The translations under genes were made by a program, and so were the position numbers. DNA of 36,967 nucleotides from Mariniblastus sp. (lineage in GTDB: Bacteria; Planctomycetota; Planctomycetia; Pirellulales; Pirellulaceae): positions 1-36,967 of the forward strand of contig JAKVBG010000040.1 in NCBI GenBank assembly GCA_022447605.1, read 5' to 3'. Positions 9,299 to 17,538 of the stretch are shown in pieces (position 1 is the stretch's first letter; each line of letters opens with the position of its first letter). A model generated the notes under the pieces. The model had not been told where the DNA came from. It worked only from the letters and a program-made list of their open reading frames with translations, and made no database searches.

Positions 9299-9393
9299 CA
9301 CCGGTAGCTCCACACGAACCGGTCGGGACGAAGCGCTCGTCGCGCGCCCTGATCGGTCTGCGAGGACAACCCGACCGAGGCAACCCAAACTCG

Positions 9394-9720
9394 ATGTCTC
9401 TCAATCCAGCCAAGGCGATGGTCCTGCTTTCCAAGTGCCGGGGAGACGAGATCTGGTCGGTCGATACCTGCCGGCAGGAAGGGGTGCCTGAAAACTGGAT
9501 CGAGGAACTGGCCGATGCTTACGAATCCGGCTTTGACCACGATCGCAATACGATTTATGAGAACCGGCAAAGGGTCAACCAATACCACGGGGTGACCGAC
9601 CTCCAATTGGCGATCCGGCTGGCCGAATTCCTGGGCGTTGACACCGCCTCACTGGCCCCTTTGCCGCTCGACCGCCGGGCCCGGGTTCAAGCCTTGCAGG
9701 AAGCGGTCGACGAAAACTGA
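9394..9720 (+). CDS. Small conserved-looking protein of unknown function
   Basis: A 108-residue, mildly acidic, soluble protein starting MSLNPAKAM. It has no signal peptide, transmembrane segment or cysteine motif (one Cys only). The C-terminal part (DLQLAIRLAEFLGVD followed by an Arg/Ala-rich helix) looks alpha-helical. A GAGG lies 13 nt upstream of the ATG. It sits alone between the S9 peptidase and the oxidoreductase, on the same strand. Codon usage resembles its neighbours, which supports a real gene. I assign no function. Confidence 0.68.
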   Translation: MSLNPAKAMVLLSKCRGDEIWSVDTCRQEGVPENWIEELADAYESGFDHDRNTIYENRQRVNQYHGVTDLQLAIRLAEFLGVDTASLAPLPLDRRARVQALQEAVDEN

Positions 9721-9854
9721 CGGCCAACATCCCGGTAATGCCACTTGTATTGCCAGTAAAAAAACGTATCCTTCCCTTCCAGCAGCTCGACTGGCCCAGC
9801 TGCACGGGACAACTTCCCGAGGGAATTCAATTTGTCACTTTTCGGAGTTCATCC

Positions 9855-10958
9855 GTGACCACAGGAAAATGTCGCTGGGGGTTTCTCAGCACTGCAGAAA
9901 TTGGCTTCAAGAACTGGAAAGCGATCTGGCTGTCAGGCAATGGAGCGGTCACCGCAGTTGCCAGTCGCCAGCAGGAACGAAGCCAGGAGTTTATCGATCA
10001 ATGCCAGAACCTGGTCCCCTTCGAACAGGCACCCAAAGCACTGGGCAGTTACCAGGAGTTGATCGATGACCCGGATATCGATGCGGTCTACATTCCGCTC
10101 CCGACAGGGATGCGCAAGGAGTGGGTGATCAAGGCGGCCAACGCCGGCAAGCACGTCGTCTGTGAAAAACCTTGCGCCATCAACGAGCAGGAACTGCAAG
10201 AAATGGTCGAAGCCTGTGCCGCCAACAACGTCCAGTTCATGGATGGTGTCATGTACATGCATACTGATCGCCTCCTGTCGATGAGGTCGACCATCGATGA
10301 CGGGGAGAGCATTGGCGACCTGAGGCGGATTGCCGTCCAGTTCAGTTTTTGCGCACCTGAGGATTTTAAAGAGGGCAATATCCGGACCGACGCGTCGCTG
10401 GAACCGCACGGCTGTCTGGGGGACCTGGGCTGGTACACGATCCGCTTCATCCTGTGGGCCATGCATTATGAAATGCCCCATACGGTCACCGGTCGAATCC
10501 TGACCGATCATCGTCGAAATGACGAAGCGGAACCGGTCCCCATGGAGTTCGCCGGTGAGCTGTTGTTCCCCGGGGGCGTTTCCGCCACGTTCTACAACAG
10601 TTTTATCACGGAACACCAGCAGTGGGCCAACATCAGCGGCTCAAAGGGCAACCTGACGGTCAACGATCTGGTCCTGCCGTTCCACAGCAACTGCCTGGAT
10701 TACCAAGTCAACAACCCGCAGTTCTCCGTAGCCGGTTGTGATTTCAACATGGAAGACTATTCGCGAACGGTCAGAACCCAGGAATACAGCAGTGGTGCTG
10801 AGTCGGCCGCCGAGACTCGGTTGTTCCGCCGATTTAGCCAGATCGTACTGTCCGGCCAACTCGAGCCGGAATGGTCCGAGTACTCTTTGAAAACCCAGAG
10901 AGTCCTGGACCTCTGTTACGACTCGGCGCGGCAAGAGAGTCGCCCGATCCAACTCTAG
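9855..10958 (+). CDS. Gfo/Idh/MocA family NAD(P)-dependent oxidoreductase
   Basis: A 367-residue enzyme. The Rossmann nucleotide-binding motif is a variant, GFLSTAEIG (9-17), followed by strand AVTAVASR. The family motif EKP is at 104-106, with K105 as the conserved Lys, and the C-terminal alpha/beta domain completes the fold. WGFLSTAEIG is close to the N-terminus of dihydrodiol/xylose dehydrogenase-like members, so a sugar or polyol substrate is likely, but this cannot be settled from sequence alone. I chose the GTG at 9855 because a GGAG (9844-9847) lies 7 nt upstream and it starts just before the Rossmann strand; the open frame extends to 9738 but encodes non-family sequence there. No obvious sugar-pathway neighbours are present. 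Confidence 0.9.
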   Translation: MTTGKCRWGFLSTAEIGFKNWKAIWLSGNGAVTAVASRQQERSQEFIDQCQNLVPFEQAPKALGSYQELIDDPDIDAVYIPLPTGMRKEWVIKAANAGKHVVCEKPCAINEQELQEMVEACAANNVQFMDGVMYMHTDRLLSMRSTIDDGESIGDLRRIAVQFSFCAPEDFKEGNIRTDASLEPHGCLGDLGWYTIRFILWAMHYEMPHTVTGRILTDHRRNDEAEPVPMEFAGELLFPGGVSATFYNSFITEHQQWANISGSKGNLTVNDLVLPFHSNCLDYQVNNPQFSVAGCDFNMEDYSRTVRTQEYSSGAESAAETRLFRRFSQIVLSGQLEPEWSEYSLKTQRVLDLCYDSARQESRPIQL

Positions 10959-11295
10959 GCACAGCTCGCCAGCACCCGATGCTAGCGATCGGTCGTTGCA
11001 CCCCCCCGGGGGGCAGTCTGTGCCCCGCCCGCTTGGGTATCCCTGTTTTTCAGCGGGCCGCCGGCACTCGACAGGAAAACGGGCTCCCAACGGGTGCCCA
11101 ACAACTCATCCCCGCAATGTTAGACCTAAACTGCCATGCATTTTTGTCTCAACTGTAATTCGTGATCTTACCGATAAATCTCTCCGTGCTGCTAATATCG
11201 AGACGTTAAGACACTTGCACAGGTGTCATTCTGCGAAGTTCCGCGTTGTGAGCCGACCCAGCTTCTATTGGAAAACTTCGCGAGGAGGGTGATTG
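10959..11295 (+). other. Intergenic region upstream of the trypsin-like protease
   Basis: About 335 bp without a gene. The first part is GC-rich and contains a CCCCCCC/GGGGGG run at about 11001-11013. From about 11110 it turns AT-richer. TAATAT (11193-11198) with TTACCG (11168-11173) is a weak promoter candidate with a long 19-bp spacer. Two hairpins follow (11210-11227 and 11233-11281), described separately. Confidence 0.6.
11210..11281 (+). promoter_or_regulatory. Two-hairpin leader next to the protease ribosome-binding site
   Basis: GACACTT (11210-11216) pairs with AGGTGTC (11221-11227), including one G-U pair, around a 4-nt loop. Downstream, GCGAAGTT (11233-11240) is the exact complement of AACTTCGC (11274-11281). 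The second stem ends directly at the Shine-Dalgarno GAGGAGGG (11282-11289). The arrangement could tune initiation or mRNA stability. It matches no riboswitch class I can recognise. Confidence 0.4.
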
Positions 11296-12039
11296 ATGAC
11301 CAGGGTGACAGCATTCCTTTTTGCCGCGATCATGTTGGTTACCACTTCGGTCCATCTTGAAGCCCAGGTAGGCCGCGAGTCCGGGTTATGGAACTGGACA
11401 GACAAGGCGCCCCACCATCAATCGATCGTCCAGGTAACAGCCGGCGAGGGCACAGGTACCGGGGTAATCATCGGTGTCGACAGAAGCAAGGAGGTGAAGG
11501 ATGGATACGAGGGCTATTGCCTGACCGCCTGGCACGTTGTGCAACACCACCTCAACAGCAATGAAATTTCCATCACTTACGGCAACGGTCGCCGGGCCAA
11601 GAAGTGCAAAATCCTAGAATCGGACCAGGCGCGTGACATCGCTATTATCTGGGTTTGGGTACCCCGCGGCGTTCCGGCCGCCAAGATCGCCAACCGGTCG
11701 ATCAAGGGAGGGGATGAACTCGAATTCTGTGGTCTGGGTGGTGGATCGGACGTCTGCTCGTCGGTGCGTCATTTTGCCGGCACGGCCTCTTCCCCCAGCA
11801 CACTCGACCGCATCTTCGCCGACGTCCCCCTGTTACCTGGCGATTCGGGAGGTCCCGTATTCAATGCAAAACAGGAAGTCGTTGGGATCATATCAGGTGG
11901 CTGGTTCTGGTACGACGGCGGCATCACGACCAGTTCCGGAGCAGCCATACGTACCACCTGGCCAGCGCGAGCGAGCAACGTTCACCCGATCCGCACCCTG
12001 ATGGGGAAGATCGATTCAGGTGAAGTCAAGAAATTCTGA
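11296..12039 (+). CDS. Secreted trypsin-like serine protease (chymotrypsin fold)
   Basis: A 247-residue protein with a signal peptide (hydrophobic 5-18, cleavage near LEA-QVG). The triad is readable as H80 (TAWHVV), D114 (ARDIAII) and S184 (PGDSGGPV), the order and spacing of S1-type proteases. C75, C104, C145 and C154 could form disulfides outside the cytoplasm. No PDZ domain follows, so it is not an HtrA/DegP protein. The ATG at 11296 has a strong GAGGAGGG at 11282-11289; the TTG one codon earlier is less likely. It appears to be a single-gene unit. Confidence 0.9.
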   Translation: MTRVTAFLFAAIMLVTTSVHLEAQVGRESGLWNWTDKAPHHQSIVQVTAGEGTGTGVIIGVDRSKEVKDGYEGYCLTAWHVVQHHLNSNEISITYGNGRRAKKCKILESDQARDIAIIWVWVPRGVPAAKIANRSIKGGDELEFCGLGGGSDVCSSVRHFAGTASSPSTLDRIFADVPLLPGDSGGPVFNAKQEVVGIISGGWFWYDGGITTSSGAAIRTTWPARASNVHPIRTLMGKIDSGEVKKF

Positions 12040-12290
12040 TCGGCCCCGATCCGTCCTGAAACCTGCTTTCGGCGACCATTCCCCTGCAGAGAAATCCGGT
12101 TTGGGAACCGGTTTGCGCCCCGAATTCCTCTTCCGATGGACAGATCAAACCGGAACGGAACCTTTTCCCCTGGGTGCATGCCGTGCCTTCTCTCCCACCT
12201 GTCGGGACCAGTGCTGGCCCAAATCTTCCTGTCCGGCTATCTTGTGATCATCGAATCCGCCTTCTGTTTGCAAGTTTGGGAGACAAATCA

Positions 12291-14333
12291 ATGTTGTCCA
12301 AGATTGGTACCATCGGCCTGATCCTGCTCGGCCTGATCCTGCTCGGCCTGCCAGCGATCAGCTGGGCTCAAAAAGACCTCGACAGTTCCACCTTTGACCG
12401 GAACGTGCGCCCCCAGGATGATCTCTTCCTGCATGTCAACGGCACCTGGTTGAAGAACACCCCCATTCCGGCAGACAAATCGAATTACGGTTCGTTCACC
12501 AAACTGGCCGACCAGTCACAAAAACAGATTCGTTCCCTGATTGAAGACCTGGCTTCCTCGACACACCCGAAAGGATCCGACGCTCAGAAAGTGGGTGACT
12601 TTTACAAGAGTTTCATGGACGAGGAACGGATCAACGAACTGGGCATGAAACCGATCCAGGCCGACCTGGAAAAAATCGAGGGCTTAAAATCAAAAGATGA
12701 CCTGGTCCGCTATTTTGGAGAAATCGTGCAGTCCGGCAGTGGCAGCCCGATCGGTTTCTTTGTGATGCAGGATGCCAAGGATTCCTCCCGATACATGACC
12801 CACCTGATTCAGAGCGGAACGTCTCTGCCAGACCGCGACTATTACTTGAAGGATGACGAGAAATCGAAAAATGCGAGGGCAGCCCTACAACGCTACATCC
12901 AGAAACTCTACTCTTTGGCCGGCCTGCCCGACGGTGAAAAATGGGCCGAACAGATTGTCGACCTGGAAACCCAATTGGCCGAAAACCAATGGGAGCGAAC
13001 CCAACTGCGGGATGCGGAAAAACGATACAACAAGAAGACGATGGCGGAGTTGGCAGAAATGACTCCCAGTTTTGACTGGCAAGCCTTCCTGTCACAGACC
13101 GGTGCCAAAGAGATGCCGGATATCAACGTCATGACACCCAGCTACTTCGAAGGATTCGAAAAGATATTCAATGAAACGCCGCTGTCGACCTGGGTCCAAT
13201 ACCAGAAATTCAAAACACTTGACGCCTACGCACCGTACCTGTCACAACCGTTCGTCGACGCCCATTTCGACCTGTACCAGAAAGAGATTGCCGGCGTCCC
13301 CGAACAACAACCCCGCTGGAAACGAGGGGTCAACCTTGTGGCCGGCGCCGGCACCGGTTTCGGCGCCCTCGGTGACGCCGTCGGAAAACTTTACGTCGCC
13401 GAACACTTCAAGCCGGAAGCCAAGGCGAAGATGGACCAACTGGTACAAAACCTGCTGAAAGCTTTTGACCAGAGTATCGATGACCTGACCTGGATGACGG
13501 ATGCCACCAAGACCCGCGCCAAGGAAAAACTCTCGAAGATCAATACTAAAATCGGCTATACCGATAAATGGCGGGATTACAGTAAGCTCGATGTCGCCCC
13601 GGATGACCTATTGGGGAATATCCAGAGTTCCGAACAGACCGAGTATTACCGGATGGTCGACAAGTTGGGCAAGCCAGTCGACCGGCAAGAGTGGGGCATG
13701 ACGCCGCAGACCGTGAATGCGTACTACAACCCGGCCCTCAATGAAATTGTCTTTCCAGCAGCCATCCTGCAATCCCCTTTCTTCAGTTCTGACGCCGAAA
13801 TGGCACTGAACTACGGAGGAATCGGAGCCGTCATCGGCCACGAGATCAGCCATGCCTTTGACGACCAGGGGAGTCGGTTTGACGGGGACGGCAACATGAT
13901 CAACTGGTGGACTGACGACGACCGGACCGCATTCAAAGATCTGACCACCCAGCTAATCGCCCAGTACGGTGATTACGAACCGCTGCCAGGCAAAATGGTC
14001 AACGGGCAATTGACACTGGGTGAGAACATCGCCGACCTCTCCGGACTGGCCATTTCGCACAAGGCGCTGCGGATGGCGCTCGGCGACCAGGAACCTGAAA
14101 AGGTGGCTGGCTGGACGGCCGATCAACTCTTTTTCGTAGGTTGGAGCCGCGTTTGGGCCAGAAAATATCGGGATGCGGAAATGGTCAAACGTTTGTTGAC
14201 CGATTCGCACTCCCCCTCCCAGTACCGCGCCAATGGCCCGGTCACCAACATCGACGCATTCTATGAGGCATTCGATCTGAAAGAGGGCGACCAACTGTTT
14301 AAACCGACTGCAGAGCGGATCAAGATCTGGTAG
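12291..14333 (+). CDS. Secreted M13 family zinc metallopeptidase (neprilysin/PepO type)
   Basis: A 680-residue metallopeptidase that cleaves oligopeptides. It starts with a signal peptide (GLILLGLILLGLP, then ISWA-QKD). The catalytic zinc site is H517-E518-I-S-H521 in GHEISHAFDDQG, with the third ligand E578 in ENIADLSGL and D582 supporting H517. NAYYNP upstream fits the substrate-binding motif of the family. The C-terminus ERIKIW replaces the usual CxVW and lacks the Cys. The frame is open to 12174, but the ATG at 12291 with GGGAG about 8 nt upstream gives a proper signal peptide. The 251 bp before it hold no gene. The signal peptide contains a perfect 15-bp tandem duplication (12315-12344). 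Confidence 0.94.
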   Translation: MLSKIGTIGLILLGLILLGLPAISWAQKDLDSSTFDRNVRPQDDLFLHVNGTWLKNTPIPADKSNYGSFTKLADQSQKQIRSLIEDLASSTHPKGSDAQKVGDFYKSFMDEERINELGMKPIQADLEKIEGLKSKDDLVRYFGEIVQSGSGSPIGFFVMQDAKDSSRYMTHLIQSGTSLPDRDYYLKDDEKSKNARAALQRYIQKLYSLAGLPDGEKWAEQIVDLETQLAENQWERTQLRDAEKRYNKKTMAELAEMTPSFDWQAFLSQTGAKEMPDINVMTPSYFEGFEKIFNETPLSTWVQYQKFKTLDAYAPYLSQPFVDAHFDLYQKEIAGVPEQQPRWKRGVNLVAGAGTGFGALGDAVGKLYVAEHFKPEAKAKMDQLVQNLLKAFDQSIDDLTWMTDATKTRAKEKLSKINTKIGYTDKWRDYSKLDVAPDDLLGNIQSSEQTEYYRMVDKLGKPVDRQEWGMTPQTVNAYYNPALNEIVFPAAILQSPFFSSDAEMALNYGGIGAVIGHEISHAFDDQGSRFDGDGNMINWWTDDDRTAFKDLTTQLIAQYGDYEPLPGKMVNGQLTLGENIADLSGLAISHKALRMALGDQEPEKVAGWTADQLFFVGWSRVWARKYRDAEMVKRLLTDSHSPSQYRANGPVTNIDAFYEAFDLKEGDQLFKPTAERIKIW

Positions 14334-14354
14334 ACGCAACCGGTTCGCTCCCAA

Positions 14355-14387
14355 CTGCCATGGTTTCTCGCTGGGATTCCATGGCAG
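14355..14387. terminator. Inverted repeat in the convergent gap between M13 peptidase and YkgJ-type gene
   Basis: CTGCCATGG (14355-14363) and CCATGGCAG (14379-14387) are perfect 9-bp arms with a 15-nt loop. They sit in the middle of the 59-bp gap where two transcripts converge. There is no clear T-run on either side, so it is a terminator by position and structure only. Confidence 0.45.
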
Positions 14388-14392
14388 CCCAC

Positions 14393-14821
14393 TCAGATTT
14401 TAAACACCTTGCGCTGGGCCTCGATCTGCTCCAGGGGCACCAGCCTGCCCTGCCCGCTACCGGGGCATTCCTGGCACGTCCGCTCCCAATCTTCGGCCGT
14501 TTTCAAGTTGGAATCCCAGAAGGGCCAGGTCCGGCACTGCCGGGGTCGGGCGTGGTAGACCTGGCAGTTGCGTTGCTCGGCATCGAAAAAAACGCAATCC
14601 CCATTCGGATACTCCTTGAGGCTGCGTCGGATACCGATTTTTCGAACGTACTCGTTCTCAAACGCAGCCGGCTCCATGCCGATCACTTCGGCCATCGCAT
14701 CAATTTCGGACTGGTTCACCCATACATACCCCGCTTCGCCCGTACAGCAATCGCCGCAGCCTGTACACTCAAAACGCAGGCCCTGTTTGTACCACGGTTT
14801 TTCGCCACTGTTTTCAGCCAT
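14393..14821 (-). CDS. YkgJ-family cysteine-cluster protein
   Basis: A 142-residue soluble protein with the zinc/iron-chelating CxCxx-type domain. The cysteines are C19, C22, C25 and C26 (CTGCGDCC), C76, C86, C96 (PRQCRTWP) and C116/C119 (CQEC). The family is widespread and probably binds a metal or Fe-S cluster; no reaction is established. It is the last gene of the molybdopterin operon, 20 bp after the aminotransferase. Its ribosome-binding site AGGTGA lies within a tandem 13-bp duplication (14825-14850). Since the operon makes an Fe-S radical enzyme (MoaA), a role in metal handling for it is conceivable but unproven. Confidence 0.88.
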   Translation of the reverse strand: MAENSGEKPWYKQGLRFECTGCGDCCTGEAGYVWVNQSEIDAMAEVIGMEPAAFENEYVRKIGIRRSLKEYPNGDCVFFDAEQRNCQVYHARPRQCRTWPFWDSNLKTAEDWERTCQECPGSGQGRLVPLEQIEAQRKVFKI

Positions 14822-14824
14822 TGA

Positions 14825-14850
14825 TCACCTAGTTCCCTCACCTAGTTTCC
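14825..14850 (-). repeat. Tandem 13-bp duplication covering a stop codon and a ribosome-binding site
   Basis: Two adjacent 13-bp units (14825-14837 and 14838-14850) differ at one base. Read on the minus strand each carries ACTAGGTGA. In the first-transcribed unit the TAG is the stop codon of the aminotransferase gene. In the second unit the AGGTGA acts as Shine-Dalgarno for the YkgJ-type gene. The duplication therefore made two copies of the translation-initiation signal. Confidence 0.7.
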
Positions 14851-16026
14851 ATACGTTGCGGATACCGTTATTTGCTGAATTGCCGATATCATATTCTGCA
14901 CATCCTGGGCTGTATTGAACATACCGGGACTGACGCGCACGGTACCACCTCCGTCCAGGGTGCCCAGTGACGCGTGCATCCGGGGAGCGCAGTGTAAACC
15001 GGACCGGACCAGGATCCCAAACGAGACGTCGAGAATGCCGGCAACCTGACCGGGATCCATTCCCTCAACCTGAAAACTGACGATCCCACTACGCTGCGGC
15101 GCCCGGTGGCCGACCAGGCGGACCTGATCGATTTCCGACAACCCCTGGATCAACTGGTGGGACATTTCCCGCTCATGATTGGCAATCTCCTGCCAGCCTA
15201 AATTCGCAACGTGTTCCACGCCCGCCGAAAGGCCGATGATCCCAGCCGAATTGAGGTTGCCCGTCTCCAACCGGGCAGGCAACTCGTTCGGGTGTTCCAT
15301 CGTTTCGCTCTGGGTGCCCGTCCCCCCTTGCCGCATTGGACGAATCAGAGGGGCGATTCGGCCACCGAGGTATAAAAACCCGGTACCCAATGGCCCCAAT
15401 AAACCTTTGTGGCCCGAACTGGCGAGCAGGTCACAACCGATTTCGCCAACATCAATCGGGAAATGCCCAACCGACTGGGCCGCATCCACCAGGTACAGCA
15501 GCTCGTGTTCTCGACAGATGCGGCCGACTTCCAGGACCGGTTGCACGGCGCCTGTCACATTGCTGACGTGTGCCAGGCAGACGAGCCGGGTCGATGATTG
15601 AACCAGTTGCTCGACCGCTTCCGGGCAAACCACGCCATGGCCATCCGCTTCGGCCAACGAGTACGTGATACCGCTGTGCTGCTGCAGGTACTCCAGAGGC
15701 CGGAGGACCGAATTATGTTCGGCTACCGACGCCACCACGTGATCCCCTCTGTTGAGCAGGCCATGCAGGGCCAGGTTCAGAACATCGGTCCCGTTGTAAC
15801 CAAATACGATTGATGATTCCTGGCCGGCTGACAGCATTGCGGCAATCTGGTGACGACATTTCTGGATCGCTCGATCGACCGTCCCGGCGCGGGCCGATCC
15901 GGATCGCTCCGCGGCGACCCCCAAGTCGGTATAGAATGAGTTCATGGCGGCCATGACGGCCGGCGGTTTAGGCCAACTCGTGGCGGCATTGTCGAGATAG
16001 CAAAATGGAGGTGTCGTCGTTCCCAT
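14842..16026 (-). CDS. Class V aminotransferase, cysteine desulfurase-like
   Basis: A 394-residue PLP enzyme. The Schiff-base Lys is K207 (SSGHKGLLG), PLP-ring stacking H104 is in VAEHNSVLRP, D181 in LVDAAQS contacts the pyridine nitrogen, and C346 in RSGLHCAP is in the persulfide-carrying position of SufS/CsdA-type desulfurases. The sequence resembles the EF2568-like subfamily (TIGR01977), members of which occur near molybdenum-hydroxylase and selenium genes; this is recalled, not searched. It lies 18 bp downstream of moaA. The likely reaction is release of sulfur from L-cysteine to alanine plus an enzyme persulfide. In this operon it could supply sulfur to MoaD; a selenocysteine lyase activity is the main alternative. 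Confidence 0.9.
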   Translation of the reverse strand: MGTTTPPFCYLDNAATSWPKPPAVMAAMNSFYTDLGVAAERSGSARAGTVDRAIQKCRHQIAAMLSAGQESSIVFGYNGTDVLNLALHGLLNRGDHVVASVAEHNSVLRPLEYLQQHSGITYSLAEADGHGVVCPEAVEQLVQSSTRLVCLAHVSNVTGAVQPVLEVGRICREHELLYLVDAAQSVGHFPIDVGEIGCDLLASSGHKGLLGPLGTGFLYLGGRIAPLIRPMRQGGTGTQSETMEHPNELPARLETGNLNSAGIIGLSAGVEHVANLGWQEIANHEREMSHQLIQGLSEIDQVRLVGHRAPQRSGIVSFQVEGMDPGQVAGILDVSFGILVRSGLHCAPRMHASLGTLDGGGTVRVSPGMFNTAQDVQNMISAIQQITVSATYGN

Positions 16027-16044
16027 AGCACCAATTTCCGAGCC

Positions 16045-17061
16045 CTATCCGCCAATCTGGTACATCGCCTTGGCAGGTCGCTCAAACGCTTCACCATTGA
16101 TCCCGTGCGCCCGTTTCTTGGCCGCCACACACTCCCGCACCAACTCGTCTATTTCCGTCGTCGTGGCACCGGAACGAAGCAGAGAACGGACATCCCATTC
16201 CGCCGTGGAAAACAGGCAGTTCCTGAGTTTTCCTTCAGCGGTCAAACGGAGCCGATTGCAGGCGTCACAGAATGGCTCAGTTACCGGATTGATCAAGCCA
16301 ACCTGGCCGCCTCCATCGGCGTAAGCAAAGTTCCTGGCCGGTTGGCTCGGGTCAGCGGATTCCACCGGCTCCAGGGGGCCAAAACGCTGTTCGATCATCT
16401 GCCTGATATCGCTGCCCGACAGGACCTTGACCGGCTGCCAGGCCTGTTCCGCATCGAGCGGCATGAACTCAATGAACCTCAGCTCCAGTCCCTGCTGACG
16501 GGCAAACTCTGCCAGCGGTATCACCTCGGTTTCCGTTAAACCCGACATCGCAATGGCATTCAACCGGATCTTGTCAAACCCGACCTGACGAGCCCGCTCG
16601 ATCCCCCGCAACACCCGGTCCAGGCCAGACCGGCGCGTGATCCGCTGGAAGACCTCCTCTCGCAATGTGTCGAGGCTGATGTTCAACCGGTGCAACCCGG
16701 CATCGCGCAACGACTGGGCCTGTTCTTCCAGCAGGATTCCATTGGTCGTCAGGGCCACGTCAACAATCCCCGGGATGGCTACAAGCTTTTCAATCAATTT
16801 GTGCAATTGCGACCGCACCAGTGGTTCACCGCCAGTGACCCTCAGCTTCCTGATGCCCATCCCGGCCAGGATACCGACCAAGGAAGTGATCTCCTCAAAC
16901 GACAGAATTTCCCGGCTGGGCAGGAACCGGATCGATTCATCCGGCATGCAATAGAAGCACCGTATGTTGCACCGGTCCGTAACGCTGATTCTCAACGCAG
17001 TGTGAGCACGACCGAAACGGTCGAGAATCGCCGGAGACGTGTTGTTATTTTCCGGGTTCAT
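16045..17061 (-). CDS. moaA: GTP 3',8-cyclase (radical SAM), molybdenum cofactor biosynthesis MoaA
   Basis: Uses S-adenosylmethionine and two 4Fe-4S clusters to convert GTP to 3',8-cyclo-GTP, the first step of molybdopterin synthesis. At 338 residues it is of normal family length. The radical-SAM cluster is held by C31, C35 and C38 (CNIRCFYC). The C-terminal cluster is held by C265, C268 and C282 (CDACN ... RNC). TGGEP follows the N-terminal cluster, and the protein ends in Gly-Gly, which is essential in MoaA. The ATG at 17061 overlaps the moaE stop as ATGA, indicating translational coupling; the frame is open further upstream, but this start matches the family. MoaC, the partner for the next step, is not in the window. 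Confidence 0.97.
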   Translation of the reverse strand: MNPENNNTSPAILDRFGRAHTALRISVTDRCNIRCFYCMPDESIRFLPSREILSFEEITSLVGILAGMGIRKLRVTGGEPLVRSQLHKLIEKLVAIPGIVDVALTTNGILLEEQAQSLRDAGLHRLNISLDTLREEVFQRITRRSGLDRVLRGIERARQVGFDKIRLNAIAMSGLTETEVIPLAEFARQQGLELRFIEFMPLDAEQAWQPVKVLSGSDIRQMIEQRFGPLEPVESADPSQPARNFAYADGGGQVGLINPVTEPFCDACNRLRLTAEGKLRNCLFSTAEWDVRSLLRSGATTTEIDELVRECVAAKKRAHGINGEAFERPAKAMYQIGG

Positions 17062-17513
17062 CCTTTTTCCGCCGCTGCCTCCGGCGTGTCCGGTTTCTGG
17101 CCGGCACCCGGGTGGATCCATTCCCGGGTCCCATCGGCCCAGTTTTCCTGTTTCCAGATCGGCACCTGCTGCTTGATCTGGTCCATCAGCCAGGCCAGCG
17201 CCTCGAAGGAATCAGCCCGGTGGGGACTGCTCGCTGCCACGGCAATACTCGCTTGCCCAACCTCCACCGTTCCCACCCGGTGCACGACGCTACAGGCCTC
17301 GAGAGGCCACTTTTCCATTGCCTGACGTCTCAAATCGGACAACACTTTAACGGCCATCTCCTCATAGCATTCGTACTTCAACTGTTCGGTTTCACGCGGA
17401 CCGGTAAATTGCCGCGTGGAACCGACGAACAACAGGGCCGCACCGCAACGGTTTGACTTTACCGATTCGAGCGTCGCTCGTTCATCAATCGAATCGACAA
17501 CAATTTTGATCAT
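17058..17513 (-). CDS. moaE: Molybdopterin synthase catalytic subunit MoaE
   Basis: The large subunit of molybdopterin synthase, which inserts two sulfurs from MoaD thiocarboxylate into precursor Z (cPMP). The ATG at 17513 gives 151 residues, almost exactly the length of E. coli MoaE (150). The family core reads VVHRVGTVEVGQASI and AVAASSPHRA, followed by K114 and K121 in IKQQVPIWK, which correspond to catalytic K119 and K126 in E. coli. The open frame begins 30 codons earlier, but that part is non-family sequence overlapping moaD. The gene lies 25 bp downstream of moaD and overlaps moaA by 4 bp. Confidence 0.96.
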   Translation of the reverse strand: MIKIVVDSIDERATLESVKSNRCGAALLFVGSTRQFTGPRETEQLKYECYEEMAVKVLSDLRRQAMEKWPLEACSVVHRVGTVEVGQASIAVAASSPHRADSFEALAWLMDQIKQQVPIWKQENWADGTREWIHPGAGQKPDTPEAAAEKG

Positions 17514-17538
17514 CGACGTCACCCTGTCCGCTAAGCAG

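Noticed and set aside
9738..9854. N-terminal extension of the Gfo/Idh/MocA oxidoreductase
   Set aside because: The extension has no family sequence, and GGAG 7 nt before GTG 9855 supports the later start.
12174..12290. N-terminal extension of the M13 peptidase
   Set aside because: Would bury the signal peptide; ATG 12291 has a ribosome-binding site and gives a normal secreted protein.
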